Assembly (NCBI GenBank): GCA_963708715.1
Contig: CAVPSU010000001.1
Span: 1 to 64,000, forward strand
Reading direction: 5' to 3'
Length of the DNA stretch: 64,000 nt
From: DAIOEK01 sp963708715
GTDB lineage: Bacteria > Chloroflexota > Anaerolineae > Anaerolineales > Anaerolineaceae
Shown: positions 44,058 to 53,379 of the stretch, piece by piece
How the letters are laid out: each line of letters opens with the position of its first letter
How positions within the stretch are numbered: position 1 is the first letter of the stretch
Notes under the pieces: generated by a model
Databases searched by the model: none
What the model saw: the letters and a program-made list of their open reading frames with translations, nothing else
What the model was told of the DNA's origin: nothing
Program-made: the position numbers and the translations under genes

Positions 44058-45446
44058 CTAATTGGCAGCGGGAATCGATTCCAGATCGACACGGTTGATA
44101 ACATTTTCATCCCGATGGAGTGGACACCCACCGCCACACTCGGATAAGATTGAGCAATTCTTACACCGTGTGGGAACATTTCTTCGCTCCCTTAAATCAA
44201 GTGCGAGTGGATGATTCCAAATTGAATCCCAGGAATCTGTCAGCAGGTTGCCTAAAGGAGAATAATAGGATTGGCAGGGTAGTACATCTCCATTCGGTTC
44301 AATGCACATATTATAATAAGCGGCAGTGCAACCTTTGATTCCCAGGTCCTGCGATACGGGGTCAAAACGGCAATATTCCGTGGGGGTATACCAGATCAAC
44401 TTCTGTCCGGCGTTGGCTGTTCTTTCCTTCGCAAGATCTAATAAGGGTGGCAATTGTTCTTCTCGTAATCCCGATCCTACTAACGCACCGTTTCCAGAAT
44501 AGATCAATGAATTTAAGCCAATAGTGGGGACACCCAATTCTTTCAGGAAATCAAGAGTTTCGGTCATTGACTGATAATTCGTCTGAAGCATCGTGGTATT
44601 TGTCATCACGAATAGTTTTGACGCTAACGCATTCTGAATCCCCCGCACTGTCTGGCGCCATGCACCCTTCTGATGGACCATCTCATCATGAATTTCCTCA
44701 GCGTGGGATTCCAAGGTTATCTGAACATGGTCAAGGCCTGCATCGACAAGTGTATTGAGGAACTTCTCATCAGCCAGGCGTCTTCCGTTGGTATTAATTC
44801 CAGTGATTAACCCTTTTGCCTCAGCATATGCAATCAAGTCAGGCAGATCGTTTCGCAGCGTAGGCTCACCCCCAGTGAAGACAACATGAGGGATCGTTAA
44901 ATCCCATATCCTATCAATGATTTGCTTCCACTCCGAAGTCGAACATTCGGGAAAATCTCGTGACCTGGCATTGTAACAATGCGGACAGTCATTATTGCAT
45001 CGGTAGGTAATCGCCAGGTCCATCCGATAAGGAGCCAGGACTATTGTTGAGAACGGCATGGTTGTTTCCAGAAAGAGGTCATGCACAGGACAAACGCCGT
45101 CAGGACGAATCAACTCTTCCACCTGTGAGATGATCGTATGGGTATCTTTCTGGATGACTGTATCTTCCACCAGGAAGGCAGACTTCATTCCTCGAATGAT
45201 TTCCCTCTCGGATTGCCCATTCAGGTGGTGATAACTGATCCAGGTTCCGGTTTGATTTAGATGCATAACCCGGTTAGCATTAACAACCAGGACACCCGAA
45301 CCATCAGGATTAACCCGAAGGTGGATGCGTGATTTTCCATCCTCTTTCGCATAGGCGAAGTGATATAATCCGGTTCGCGGGGTATCAACTTTTCCACCCG
45401 GGAAGAACTTCTTTATCCAACCAGAGATAAATGTCTGGTTACCCAT
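44058..45446 (-). CDS. PqqD-like/radical SAM/SPASM enzyme, probable peptide-modifying maturase
   Basis: This 462-residue enzyme has a PqqD-like recognition region (about 20-115: V-M-H-L-N-Q-T-G-T-W-I-S-Y), a radical SAM domain with the canonical C-N-N-D-C-P-H-C motif near residue 150 and F-T-G-G-E-P-T-L-R near 190, and a SPASM domain with auxiliary-cluster cysteines (G-C-T-A-A-Y, M-C-I-E-P-N-G-D-V-L-P-C-Q, R-C-K-N-C, C-G-G-G-C-P). SPASM enzymes with PqqD-like domains commonly modify ribosomal peptides. It starts six bases after the gene for a Cys-Ala-tailed membrane protein, whose last codons supply its ribosome site. That protein is the obvious substrate candidate. Confidence 0.87.
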   Translation of the reverse strand: MGNQTFISGWIKKFFPGGKVDTPRTGLYHFAYAKEDGKSRIHLRVNPDGSGVLVVNANRVMHLNQTGTWISYHHLNGQSEREIIRGMKSAFLVEDTVIQKDTHTIISQVEELIRPDGVCPVHDLFLETTMPFSTIVLAPYRMDLAITYRCNNDCPHCYNARSRDFPECSTSEWKQIIDRIWDLTIPHVVFTGGEPTLRNDLPDLIAYAEAKGLITGINTNGRRLADEKFLNTLVDAGLDHVQITLESHAEEIHDEMVHQKGAWRQTVRGIQNALASKLFVMTNTTMLQTNYQSMTETLDFLKELGVPTIGLNSLIYSGNGALVGSGLREEQLPPLLDLAKERTANAGQKLIWYTPTEYCRFDPVSQDLGIKGCTAAYYNMCIEPNGDVLPCQSYYSPLGNLLTDSWDSIWNHPLALDLRERRNVPTRCKNCSILSECGGGCPLHRDENVINRVDLESIPAAN

Positions 45447-45452
45447 ATATCT

Positions 45453-47141
45453 CTATCGCCCTCCACCAGCACAGGCACAAGCACAACCGGCACAAGCACA
45501 GGCACAGGCGCACGAATGTCCACCGCCGCCACTGCCGCCACGATTGGAAGATGTGGAAGGGGGAGGGGGAGGATTGGTTTTGTTAGTCACACCGGAAGTA
45601 AAGGCGGTAATATCACCGACCAGATTTCCGGCAAAGGACTGAACGCCATTAACCATGGAGGCAGCAAAATCGGCTCCTGGCAGGCTGGGTAAGGTGACTG
45701 TCACATTTCCTGAAGGGATCCCGCCAGATGGCATACCAGTGGATATGGGTGTCGCAGGTGCATGGTAGGTCGGATCAAAGTTCCCCCACCATATCGGAAC
45801 AAAAACTGGTCCTGATGAGAATGTCTCTTTTGTGCGGTTCTGGTAATCCTTGTCCAACATCGTCCATTCCATATATTCGTCATACTTCTGGCTCTTGATC
45901 TCCGGGGTGCCAGCCGCCTGAACCTGTTCCCACGCTCGTTTGTTTATATCCTCATAAAATGTAATGGTTTCCTTGCGGCTAAAGCCTTTCATCTTTTCTG
46001 AGACAGTCTTAACCAGGGTCACCATAACTTCTTGCATTGCCTTTTGTCTGACTTTCCCGGCTGGATTTTTGAACGCATCCAGGAACTCCACTTCATATGG
46101 TTGTAATCCTTCTTTACTCTCATTCAAGACCTTTACTTCAAGCGGATCCTTGCTTACCACTGAAACAGTACCTTTTTTGATGACACCAAAAAGGACCATG
46201 GTCAATATTTTATCCATCGGCTGTTCCATGAGAATGGCAGCTTCAACCGCAGTCAGACCCCGTTTGATCCCATGACCTTCTATGGCAATCTTGGGTGGCA
46301 GGTATTGCATTTTTCTTTTCTTTGCAGCAACTGTAGCAGAATAAATGGCAAAACCAAAAATACCTACAAAGCCGATACCGATACAAATACAGATCAATAT
46401 GGACGGATCAAACGAAAAGCCCGTAGAAAGGGATTCCTGAGGTATCACAGCTGCCGGAAAGGCGGCGGAGAATTCGTAACGTTGGGCAGCGCTAGCCTGA
46501 TTTGTTTCCCAGACATAGGTTACCCGACCCTCATCATCTAAAAGTGATGCTGGTTCTGAAGGTCCAGGCCAGTCACTCTTCTGCAATTCATATTGGGGCT
46601 GATCTGGAGTGACATCCACCGGGAGGTGGAAGGACACTTTTAAATGGGTTGATCCCTGAACAAATTGCGACCCGAAGAAGTTTGGTGCAAACCGAACACT
46701 GGCATAATCTTGGGTTTCCCCTTCGGAATACGTGTAATACACCTTTTTAATGCCCTCAACGCGGGCAACCACCGTCCCCTGGGAACCAGGCTGGATAGCA
46801 TCACTACCCAATGCGAGGGTGATACCATCATTGCCACTGGTTAAGTTTTCTGAAGATGCCCGACTGATATCAGATATCGTCTTCCCATCGATCGAAGCGG
46901 ATACATTACTGATCTCAAAATTCCCATTAGGCATTCCAATATCCACAAAATCGATCGGTGAGGCGGAGGGATCATTGCTGAAGGTGTAGGTGTACTGCAG
47001 GGTCAGAGTTCCATCGCTATTAAAGTAGGCATCAACAATCGATTCGTTTACTGAAAAGCGGTAAGTCTGAGCGATGGCGGGGGAAAATACAAGTGCAACA
47101 ACCAGGAGTGTTAAGATAAAGCTGCCAAGAATTTTTTTCAT
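45453..47141 (-). CDS. DUF2207-like membrane protein ending in a seven-cysteine Cys-Ala tail
   Basis: The 562-residue protein has a signal peptide (to A-I-A-Q, residue 25), an extracytoplasmic beta-rich domain (about 26-245), one membrane helix (about 250-272: I-L-I-C-I-C-I-G-I-G-F-V-G), and a cytoplasmic part (about 275-562). The cytoplasmic part has a helical domain (A-I-L-M-E-Q-P-M-D-K-I-L near 310), a Pro/Gly linker (P-P-P-P-P-S-T-S-S-N-R-G-G) and the tail H-S-C-A-C-A-C-A-C-A-G-C-A-C-A-C-A. The architecture is like DUF2207 proteins, which often end in Gly-rich tails; the ordered Cys-Ala repeat is the unusual part. The topology puts the tail in the cytoplasm beside the radical SAM enzymes encoded next. 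I infer that it is their modification target or a metal-binding tail. Confidence 0.8.
   Translation of the reverse strand: MKKILGSFILTLLVVALVFSPAIAQTYRFSVNESIVDAYFNSDGTLTLQYTYTFSNDPSASPIDFVDIGMPNGNFEISNVSASIDGKTISDISRASSENLTSGNDGITLALGSDAIQPGSQGTVVARVEGIKKVYYTYSEGETQDYASVRFAPNFFGSQFVQGSTHLKVSFHLPVDVTPDQPQYELQKSDWPGPSEPASLLDDEGRVTYVWETNQASAAQRYEFSAAFPAAVIPQESLSTGFSFDPSILICICIGIGFVGIFGFAIYSATVAAKKRKMQYLPPKIAIEGHGIKRGLTAVEAAILMEQPMDKILTMVLFGVIKKGTVSVVSKDPLEVKVLNESKEGLQPYEVEFLDAFKNPAGKVRQKAMQEVMVTLVKTVSEKMKGFSRKETITFYEDINKRAWEQVQAAGTPEIKSQKYDEYMEWTMLDKDYQNRTKETFSSGPVFVPIWWGNFDPTYHAPATPISTGMPSGGIPSGNVTVTLPSLPGADFAASMVNGVQSFAGNLVGDITAFTSGVTNKTNPPPPPSTSSNRGGSGGGGHSCACACACAGCACACAGGGR
45468..45512 (-). 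repeat. (Cys-Ala)n coding repeat at the 3' end of the membrane protein gene
   Basis: The codons spell four Cys-Ala pairs, one Gly, and three Cys-Ala pairs, followed by G-G-G-R and TAG. Both Cys codons (TGC, TGT) and both Ala codons (GCC, GCT) are used, so this is a selected protein pattern and not a simple DNA microsatellite. Confidence 0.85.
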
Positions 47142-47178
47142 TCTCTTACATCCTCCAATTAATCAATATACGAAGGAT

Positions 47179-47532
47179 CTACCATTTAGGTTCTTCGGTA
47201 AGTTGATAGGTTGTGTGGCAATAAGGGCAGGTAACAACTGGAGCGCCAGCGACTAGAGTAACATTTTCCGGTGCCAAAGCGCCACCGCAAGACTGACACT
47301 TCATCCCCTCCATCTTGACATCCCCTGGCAGATCAATATTCACGGTCACATTACTTGTTTCGGGGGGAGCGGGTTTGCGGAAGGAAAAGAAGGCGAGTGC
47401 GAAACATATCAATAGTAGAATGATTCCAGTAACAAGATTTCCGGGATTTCCCTCTGCGCTAAATGCGCTCAAAACAAAAAGGACCCCGAACACAAAAAAC
47501 AAAACAGCACCAAATTTACCAATCGTCTTCAT
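47179..47532 (-). CDS. Small two-helix membrane protein with a zinc-ribbon tail
   Basis: The 117-residue protein has two hydrophobic helices (about 8-25 and 33-51) and a cytoplasmic zinc ribbon: C-Q-S-C-G-G near residue 80 and C-P-Y-C-H near 102, a four-cysteine site. AAGGAG lies eight bases upstream of the start. It leads the operon with the Cys-tailed membrane protein, 37 bases before it. It could be an adaptor or redox/metal partner of that protein; no enzymatic function can be read from the sequence. Confidence 0.75.
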   Translation of the reverse strand: MKTIGKFGAVLFFVFGVLFVLSAFSAEGNPGNLVTGIILLLICFALAFFSFRKPAPPETSNVTVNIDLPGDVKMEGMKCQSCGGALAPENVTLVAGAPVVTCPYCHTTYQLTEEPKW

Positions 47533-47548
47533 AGTGTAAACTCCTTGA

Positions 47549-47576
47549 TTGACGCGGACGGATTCACGGTTAAAAT
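47549..47576 (+). promoter_or_regulatory. Probable sigma-70-type promoter of ligA
   Basis: TTGACG (47549-47554) and TAAAAT (47571-47576) are separated by 16 bases. This would start a transcript about 50 bases before the ligA start codon. Confidence 0.55.
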
Positions 47577-47632
47577 TTGCTTAAATTATACAGTAGGATT
47601 AATACTTGCCTTTCGATTCGAGGATAGAAGTC

Positions 47633-49657
47633 ATGGAAATTCCCACCGAAGTTCAAGACTTAAAACAACAGATCCTATATCACAATTATTTATATCATGT
47701 GATGGACACTCCTGTCATTAGCGATTTGGAATTTGACCGATTGCTAAACCAGCTTAGAAAACTGGAAGCGGAACACCCGGAATGGATAACACCTGATTCG
47801 CCAACCCAGAGGACAGGCGGGGCAACTATAGATAAATTTACCAAAGTAGTTCATCCATCTCCAATTTTGAGCCTGGCCAACTCATTTAGCGCAGACGATA
47901 TTAGAGACTGGTACGATCGAATACGAAAACTCAATCCTGAAGTCGAAAAATCAAAATTCGTGGTTGAACCAAAAATAGATGGTCTTACCGTTGTTTTACA
48001 TTACAAGGACGGGATTTTTACTCAGGGTGCTACACGAGGCGATGGTGTTACCGGTGAAGATATTACCGCCAACCTCAAAACAATCCGAGCGCTCCCTCTG
48101 AAAATTCCCATTCAGAACAACAATTTGACAGCTCCTGACGAACTCGTTGTGAGGGGCGAAGCATTTATCTTTTCCAAAGACTTTAATACCCTCAACGAAA
48201 AAATGGCTGAACGAGGAGAAAAACCTTATTTAAACCCGCGGAATACAGCAGCAGGTTCCCTTCGTCAATTGAATACATCCCTCACAGCCACGCGTCCACT
48301 TACATTATTGGTATACCAAATCGTCAAGATCAGCAACGCAGGTCCCAATACGCAATGGGAATTGCTATCGTTCCTGGGCGATCTTGGTTTCCCGGTAACA
48401 AAACTGGCTGTATTATGCGATAACATCGAAGATGCGATCCGGGTATGTGAGACGGCAAATGAGACAAGGGATCAGGTACCATTCGAAATAGATGGAATGG
48501 TTATAAAACTCAATGACCTTTCAGTGAGTGAATCACTTGGCTTCGTTGGAAAAGATCCTCGAGGAGCAATGGCTTACAAATTTCCTGCTCGCGAGGTCAC
48601 AACGATATTGAATGAAATTCGGGTCAATGTTGGGCGAACAGGTGTCCTGACGCCGTATGCAGTGTTGGAACCAGTCGAAGTCGGGGGCGTCGTTGTGCGG
48701 CAAGCCACTCTACACAATTTTGATTACATCGCAGAGAAGGATATCCGCGTAGGTGACCATGTGTTGATCAAACGTGCTGGAGATGTGATTCCATACGTAA
48801 TCGGACCTATCCTTCCTCTACGCGATGAGACTCAGTCTCCATATATTCCACCCGCGTATTGCCCAGTCTGTGGTACTCCAACCGAGCATCTGGAAGGTGA
48901 AATTGCCTGGTATTGTGTGAACGCCTCTTGCCCCGCTCAACTTGTCCGAAATCTGGAGCATTTTGTCTCAAGAGAAGCCATGAACATCGATGGCATGGGT
49001 ATTCGAATAGTGGAGCAACTAACTTCAGCAGGCTACCTTAAAGACCTGGCTGATATTTATTTACTGACCAAAGATAGATTACTCCAGCTCGAAGGATTTG
49101 GAGAAAAAAGAGTTGACAACCTGCTTGCTGCCATTGAGTTATCGAAACAACAACCCCTTCCACGTCTAATCACTGCGCTTGGAATCAAAGGAATCGGCGA
49201 GGTCTCCGCACTTGATCTTGCCAGACATTACTCCAGCCTGGAAGCTCTATCTCAGGTTGGATTGAACGAACTTCAGGATATCGAAGGGATCGGACCAAAC
49301 ACAGCCCAATCAGTTTATGATTGGTTTCGCAGAAATGAAAATATAGCCCTCATAGAAAAGCTGAACAAAGCTGGAGTCAAAACTCGATCAGATAGCCAGA
49401 TTTCTGCTGAAAGTATATCTAATGCTGCAGCTGGAAAGATATTTGTGATCACAGGGACATTACCCACTCTAAGTCGAGAAGATGCGAAAGAATTAATTCT
49501 TCAACATGGGGGGAAGGTGACAGATAGTGTGAGCGCAAAAACCGACTATTTGGTGCTTGGGGAGAACGCTGGCTCAAAATTGGATAAAGCTCGTCAATTC
49601 GGAGTAAAAACAATCAGTGAGGCTGATTTAATTAAACTCATCCAACCACCTGAATGA
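47633..49657 (+). CDS. ligA: NAD-dependent DNA ligase
   Basis: LigA seals nicks in replication and repair using NAD+. This copy is complete (674 residues). The adenylated lysine is Lys114 in E-P-K-I-D-G. Further signs are the nucleotidyltransferase motif T-R-G-D-G-V-T-G-E-D, the OB fold, a four-cysteine zinc finger (C-P-V-C-G ... C-V-N-A-S-C), helix-hairpin-helix repeats (G-F-G-E-K-R-V; I-E-G-I-G-P-N-T-A), and a C-terminal BRCT domain (V-I-T-G-T-L-P-T-L-S-R-E). The start at 47633 follows GAGGA; the earlier in-frame start lacks a site. Confidence 0.97.
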   Translation: MEIPTEVQDLKQQILYHNYLYHVMDTPVISDLEFDRLLNQLRKLEAEHPEWITPDSPTQRTGGATIDKFTKVVHPSPILSLANSFSADDIRDWYDRIRKLNPEVEKSKFVVEPKIDGLTVVLHYKDGIFTQGATRGDGVTGEDITANLKTIRALPLKIPIQNNNLTAPDELVVRGEAFIFSKDFNTLNEKMAERGEKPYLNPRNTAAGSLRQLNTSLTATRPLTLLVYQIVKISNAGPNTQWELLSFLGDLGFPVTKLAVLCDNIEDAIRVCETANETRDQVPFEIDGMVIKLNDLSVSESLGFVGKDPRGAMAYKFPAREVTTILNEIRVNVGRTGVLTPYAVLEPVEVGGVVVRQATLHNFDYIAEKDIRVGDHVLIKRAGDVIPYVIGPILPLRDETQSPYIPPAYCPVCGTPTEHLEGEIAWYCVNASCPAQLVRNLEHFVSREAMNIDGMGIRIVEQLTSAGYLKDLADIYLLTKDRLLQLEGFGEKRVDNLLAAIELSKQQPLPRLITALGIKGIGEVSALDLARHYSSLEALSQVGLNELQDIEGIGPNTAQSVYDWFRRNENIALIEKLNKAGVKTRSDSQISAESISNAAAGKIFVITGTLPTLSREDAKELILQHGGKVTDSVSAKTDYLVLGENAGSKLDKARQFGVKTISEADLIKLIQPPE

Positions 49658-49673
49658 TAATTCAGAGGCAAAC

Positions 49674-50627
49674 ATGTCGATTGAAAAGGCGAAAGTAAAG
49701 ATAGCGATCGTGGGGGTAGGAAATGTTGGTGCGACGTTCGCTTATGCTTTGCTGCAGAGTAGCATCGCGAGTGAGATCGTATTAATTGATGCAAATCGGA
49801 CCAAAGCAGAAGGCGAGGCTATGGATCTAAACCATGCCATGTCATTCTCACACCCGGTAAGAATTTGGGCTGGTGAGTACTCTGATTGCAAGGGAGCATC
49901 AATCATAGTTGTAACGGCAGGTGCCGGTCAAAAACCAGGTGAATCTCGACTGGATCTTGTACATAAAAATACGGCAATCTTCCAATCTATCATTCCGCAA
50001 ATTACTGCCAATAATACTGAAGGAATCCTATTGATCGCCACGAATCCAGTGGATATACTCAGCTACGTTTCCTGGAAAGTCAGTGGCTTACCCAGCCATC
50101 AAGTGATTGGGTCCGGAACCATTCTCGATACGGCCAGGTTTAGATTTCTGATCAGCCAACACGCAGAAGTGGATCCGCGAAGCGTTCATGCATTTATTAT
50201 TGGTGAACATGGCGATAGCGAAGTTCCGGTTTGGTCGCTTGCTAACATCGCAGGAATGCAATTGGAAGATTATTGCAGAGCGAATTGCAGAAGCTTTGAT
50301 CCAATGGTTTGGGATAAGATCTTTCAAGAGACCAAAGACGCTGCCTACCAGATCATCCAAAGAAAAGGTGCAACTTATTATGCGGTCGCCAACGGATTAC
50401 TTCGTATTTGTGAAGCGATCCTACGGGATCAGAATACCGTTTTATCCGTGTCAACGATGGTAGATCATTTAGAGAATCTTGGGGATATCTATCTTAGCAT
50501 CCCATGTGTGGTCGGGAGAAACGGGATCATTCGGACTGTTAGTCTTGATCTATCACCTGAAGAAAAGATGGCGTTGGTTCAATCAGCAACCATTCTGAAT
50601 GATACTCTCAGGGAAGTTGGATTTTGA
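49674..50627 (+). CDS. ldh: L-lactate dehydrogenase
   Basis: The 317-residue NAD-dependent enzyme interconverts pyruvate and L-lactate. It has the Rossmann loop V-G-V-G-N-V-G-A near residue 14, the specificity loop A-G-Q-K-P-G-E-S-R with Gln where malate dehydrogenases have Arg, A-T-N-P-V-D near 125, G-S-G-T-I-L-D-T-A-R-F-R, and the catalytic His in G-E-H-G-D-S near 180. It follows ligA by 16 bases and may be co-transcribed with it. It suggests lactate as a fermentation product of the sugars taken up by this organism. Confidence 0.93.
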   Translation: MSIEKAKVKIAIVGVGNVGATFAYALLQSSIASEIVLIDANRTKAEGEAMDLNHAMSFSHPVRIWAGEYSDCKGASIIVVTAGAGQKPGESRLDLVHKNTAIFQSIIPQITANNTEGILLIATNPVDILSYVSWKVSGLPSHQVIGSGTILDTARFRFLISQHAEVDPRSVHAFIIGEHGDSEVPVWSLANIAGMQLEDYCRANCRSFDPMVWDKIFQETKDAAYQIIQRKGATYYAVANGLLRICEAILRDQNTVLSVSTMVDHLENLGDIYLSIPCVVGRNGIIRTVSLDLSPEEKMALVQSATILNDTLREVGF

Positions 50628-50658
50628 TCCACCATATTATTTTGAAAATTTTGAGGGT

Positions 50659-51576
50659 CTATCTTTTATCAAATGGATGTTCAGCCATAAATTGTTTAGC
50701 CATTGCCAGTGCGCCCAATCCACCTGATTGCTTGCCCAATCTTGGCAGAATGATGTAGTCATCGATTTCTTTTGTTATCTGAGGAGATCGGACATAACCG
50801 TTGAGTATGTGCAGCACTTCGATTCGAATTTTTTCGATCAAGCCCTGATGTTCAGACACTCCTCCCCCCAAAACAATTCGATGAGGTGAGTAGGTTAAGA
50901 TCAAATTGGCAATCGCCAGCGCATTGTAATGTGCTTCGATATCCCAGGCGGGATGATCATCAGGAATATCCTGCCCGGAGATTCCCCATCTTGCTTTCAT
51001 GGATGGACCGGACGCCAAGCCTTCCCAACAGTCTTTGTGATAAGGACAAATTCCGGGAAAAGGATCTCTTACCAGGTCGTGCGGTATAAACATGTGCCCA
51101 GCTTCAGCGTGTACCAATCCATGAATCGGTTTCTCGTTTACGATGACACCAACACCAATGCCTGTTCCAATGGTAATGTAAATGAACGGATCCTTTGTTT
51201 TGATAGAAGGGTCACATGATAACTCCCCGAATGCTGCTGCATTAACATCGGTATCAAAAATTATGGGAACCTGTAGATTATCTTGAATCATTCCGCAAAG
51301 ATCAATATTGCTCCAGCCTGGTTTTGGGGTTGAAGTAATAAAACCATAGGTCGGTGAGCTCTTATCCAGGTCAATCGGACCGAAGGAACCGATTCCGATA
51401 GCAGAAAGTATTCCCTTTGATCGATATGGCTGGAAGAAATGGATTACTCTATTGATCGTCTCTTCAGGGGTTGTGGTCAGGAACCTTACTTCACAATCGA
51501 TTTGCTCTGTACCGGAACCTATAATACAAACAAATTTTGTTCCACCTGCCTCTATCCCACCATACAGCTTTTCCAT
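50659..51576 (-). CDS. ROK-family sugar kinase (fructokinase-like)
   Basis: About 305 residues from ATG 51576 (GAGGA upstream). ATP loop G-G-I-E-A-G-G-T-K-F near residue 5; D-T-D-V-N-A-A-A-F near 103 with the catalytic Asp; G-T-G-I-G-V-G near 130; and the ROK zinc site H-A-E-A-G-H ... C-P-Y-H-K-D-C-W-E-G-L-A-S-G. This layout matches the short fructokinase/ScrK-like ROK group. There is no helix-turn-helix, so it is an enzyme and not a ROK repressor. It is monocistronic and convergent with ldh. Mannokinase or glucokinase activity is also possible. Confidence 0.85.
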   Translation of the reverse strand: MEKLYGGIEAGGTKFVCIIGSGTEQIDCEVRFLTTTPEETINRVIHFFQPYRSKGILSAIGIGSFGPIDLDKSSPTYGFITSTPKPGWSNIDLCGMIQDNLQVPIIFDTDVNAAAFGELSCDPSIKTKDPFIYITIGTGIGVGVIVNEKPIHGLVHAEAGHMFIPHDLVRDPFPGICPYHKDCWEGLASGPSMKARWGISGQDIPDDHPAWDIEAHYNALAIANLILTYSPHRIVLGGGVSEHQGLIEKIRIEVLHILNGYVRSPQITKEIDDYIILPRLGKQSGGLGALAMAKQFMAEHPFDKR

Positions 51577-51661
51577 AGAATCCTCAAAATTGAGGGCAAT
51601 ATTACTAACTTCCTCAATCAATAATTATTGTATACCCAGATCAAATTTGTTGGAAACAAAA

Positions 51662-51691
51662 AGGACTGCCGTGTTGTGAAGAAGCAGTCCT
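51662..51691 (-). terminator. Intrinsic terminator after the B12-binding radical SAM gene
   Basis: Arms AGGACTGC (51662-51669) and GCAGTCCT (51684-51691) are followed on the minus strand by TTTTTGTTT. Confidence 0.75.
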
Positions 51692-51706
51692 CTTGTCCCT
51701 TCTGAG

Positions 51707-53260
51707 TTATTTATAAATTGGATTGCGTTGAATACCGGAGGTTGACCTGATCGTGATAGGAATGCTTTCTGTCATCGGGTATGTTTTAATGTGTTCAAGA
51801 CTCATTCTTCTGAAATGATACGCATAAACAGTCATAGTGATTGCCAGTGGCAGCTTGGAAGGATATTTTTTCAAAGTGGAAAATATCAATTTCCAATAAT
51901 GGGAGGCAGTTTCTTTAACCATCCCAATCCAGAAGATCGTGCGAACAAGAGCTTTGATCTCTGTCCAGGTCAAAGCAACGGGTGCCGTCTTCGTTTGAAA
52001 ATGATCTAACAGGACTTGAATCCGCATATATACTTCATCCGGTTGGAAAAGTTTCCGCACCAATGCCTGATATCCACTTTTTAATGCCCGAATGTCCATC
52101 CGAGGGATGACATTGGTGCTACCATCCCCATTATCACCGGAGAAACCAACAGATATCCTGCCTTCTGATTTTAATCGTCGATAAAGCTCAGTTCCCGCAG
52201 GCGCCTGGAGCAATCCAACCATCGAGGTCACAATACCTGATTCTTGAATGAAGTCGAACTGACGTTGGAAAATATTGCTGGTATCACTATCAAAGCCAAC
52301 GATAAAACCTGCCATGACTTGCAATCCACTCCGTTGCAATTTATGGACATTATCCAGCAAGTTTCTGCGAGAATTTTGCGATTTGTGGCATTCCACTAAT
52401 CCTTCTTCACTCGGAGTCTCAATTCCAATGAACACGGATGTGAAACCAGCATCGGTCATTAATTGAACCAATACATCATCGTCCGCCAGATTAATGGAGG
52501 CTTCTGTAATAAAATTACATCCCTTCTTGTCCTTTTTCCATTCAATCATTGCCGGTAAGATCTCTTCTTTAAGGAATTTCTTATTCCCGATAAAGTTATC
52601 ATCAACAACAAAGATGTTCCGTCTCCATCCGAGCTGATACAGATAATCGAGTTCCGCGATAAATTGATTTGTTGATTTAACCCGTGGACGATGACCAAAT
52701 AATGCTGTTACATTACAAAAATCACATTGATATGGACATCCTCGTGAGAATTGAACACTCATAGCGTCGTACTGGTCCATTTTAAGTAGTTCAAACTTTG
52801 GTAGAGGCGCTTCTTCAATCTCACAAAGATCCTTAGTTTCATAACGTCGAGCGGGGTTGCCGTTCTGGAAATCGGTCAAGAACTGATGAAATGTGATTTC
52901 CCCTTCGTTCAATATCAGATGGTCAATGTCCTGGAATTCGTCAGGTTCACACGTGAATAATGGACCACCTGCCACTACTTTCTTATCAAGGGAATGGCAC
53001 TGGTCAACAATTTTCCTTACAGAATCACGCTGAATTGTCATAGCGCTAATCAAAATTAGGTCAGCCCATAATACATCGCTATCCTCAAGGGTTTCAATAT
53101 TGACGTCGATTAGTTTTGTATTCCAACTAATCGGCAGCATCGCTGCAATCGTGACGAGCCCTAATGGTGGATTGGCAGCCTTCTTCTCGATGAACTTGAT
53201 CGCGTGCTTAAAACTCCAAAAAGTGTCAGGAAATTTCGGATATACCAACAAGATATTCAT
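51707..53260 (-). CDS. B12-binding-domain radical SAM protein
   Basis: The 517-residue protein has an N-terminal cobalamin-binding-like Rossmann domain (about 1-135; L-L-V-Y-P-K-F-P ... P-P-L-G-L-V-T-I-A-A), the radical SAM motif S-R-G-C-P-Y-Q-C-D-F-C near residue 175, V-V-D-D-N-F-I-G-N near 222, F-I-G-I-E-T-P near 275, and a C-terminal DUF4070-like helical region (about 375-510). Relatives include hopanoid-modifying (HpnJ-like) and tetrapyrrole- or lipid-methylating enzymes. It is monocistronic with its own terminator, so the context does not reveal its substrate. Confidence 0.83.
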   Translation of the reverse strand: MNILLVYPKFPDTFWSFKHAIKFIEKKAANPPLGLVTIAAMLPISWNTKLIDVNIETLEDSDVLWADLILISAMTIQRDSVRKIVDQCHSLDKKVVAGGPLFTCEPDEFQDIDHLILNEGEITFHQFLTDFQNGNPARRYETKDLCEIEEAPLPKFELLKMDQYDAMSVQFSRGCPYQCDFCNVTALFGHRPRVKSTNQFIAELDYLYQLGWRRNIFVVDDNFIGNKKFLKEEILPAMIEWKKDKKGCNFITEASINLADDDVLVQLMTDAGFTSVFIGIETPSEEGLVECHKSQNSRRNLLDNVHKLQRSGLQVMAGFIVGFDSDTSNIFQRQFDFIQESGIVTSMVGLLQAPAGTELYRRLKSEGRISVGFSGDNGDGSTNVIPRMDIRALKSGYQALVRKLFQPDEVYMRIQVLLDHFQTKTAPVALTWTEIKALVRTIFWIGMVKETASHYWKLIFSTLKKYPSKLPLAITMTVYAYHFRRMSLEHIKTYPMTESIPITIRSTSGIQRNPIYK

Positions 53261-53379
53261 TATTCCTCCAATAAGCGCAATTCAATTATCTAACCATAAC
53301 CTGCCCGGACTCTTTTTTTATGTACACGTAGGTAGAACTTAGGGAGAGATTATCTAGTACTAAAGATGGTACCGGTCAT

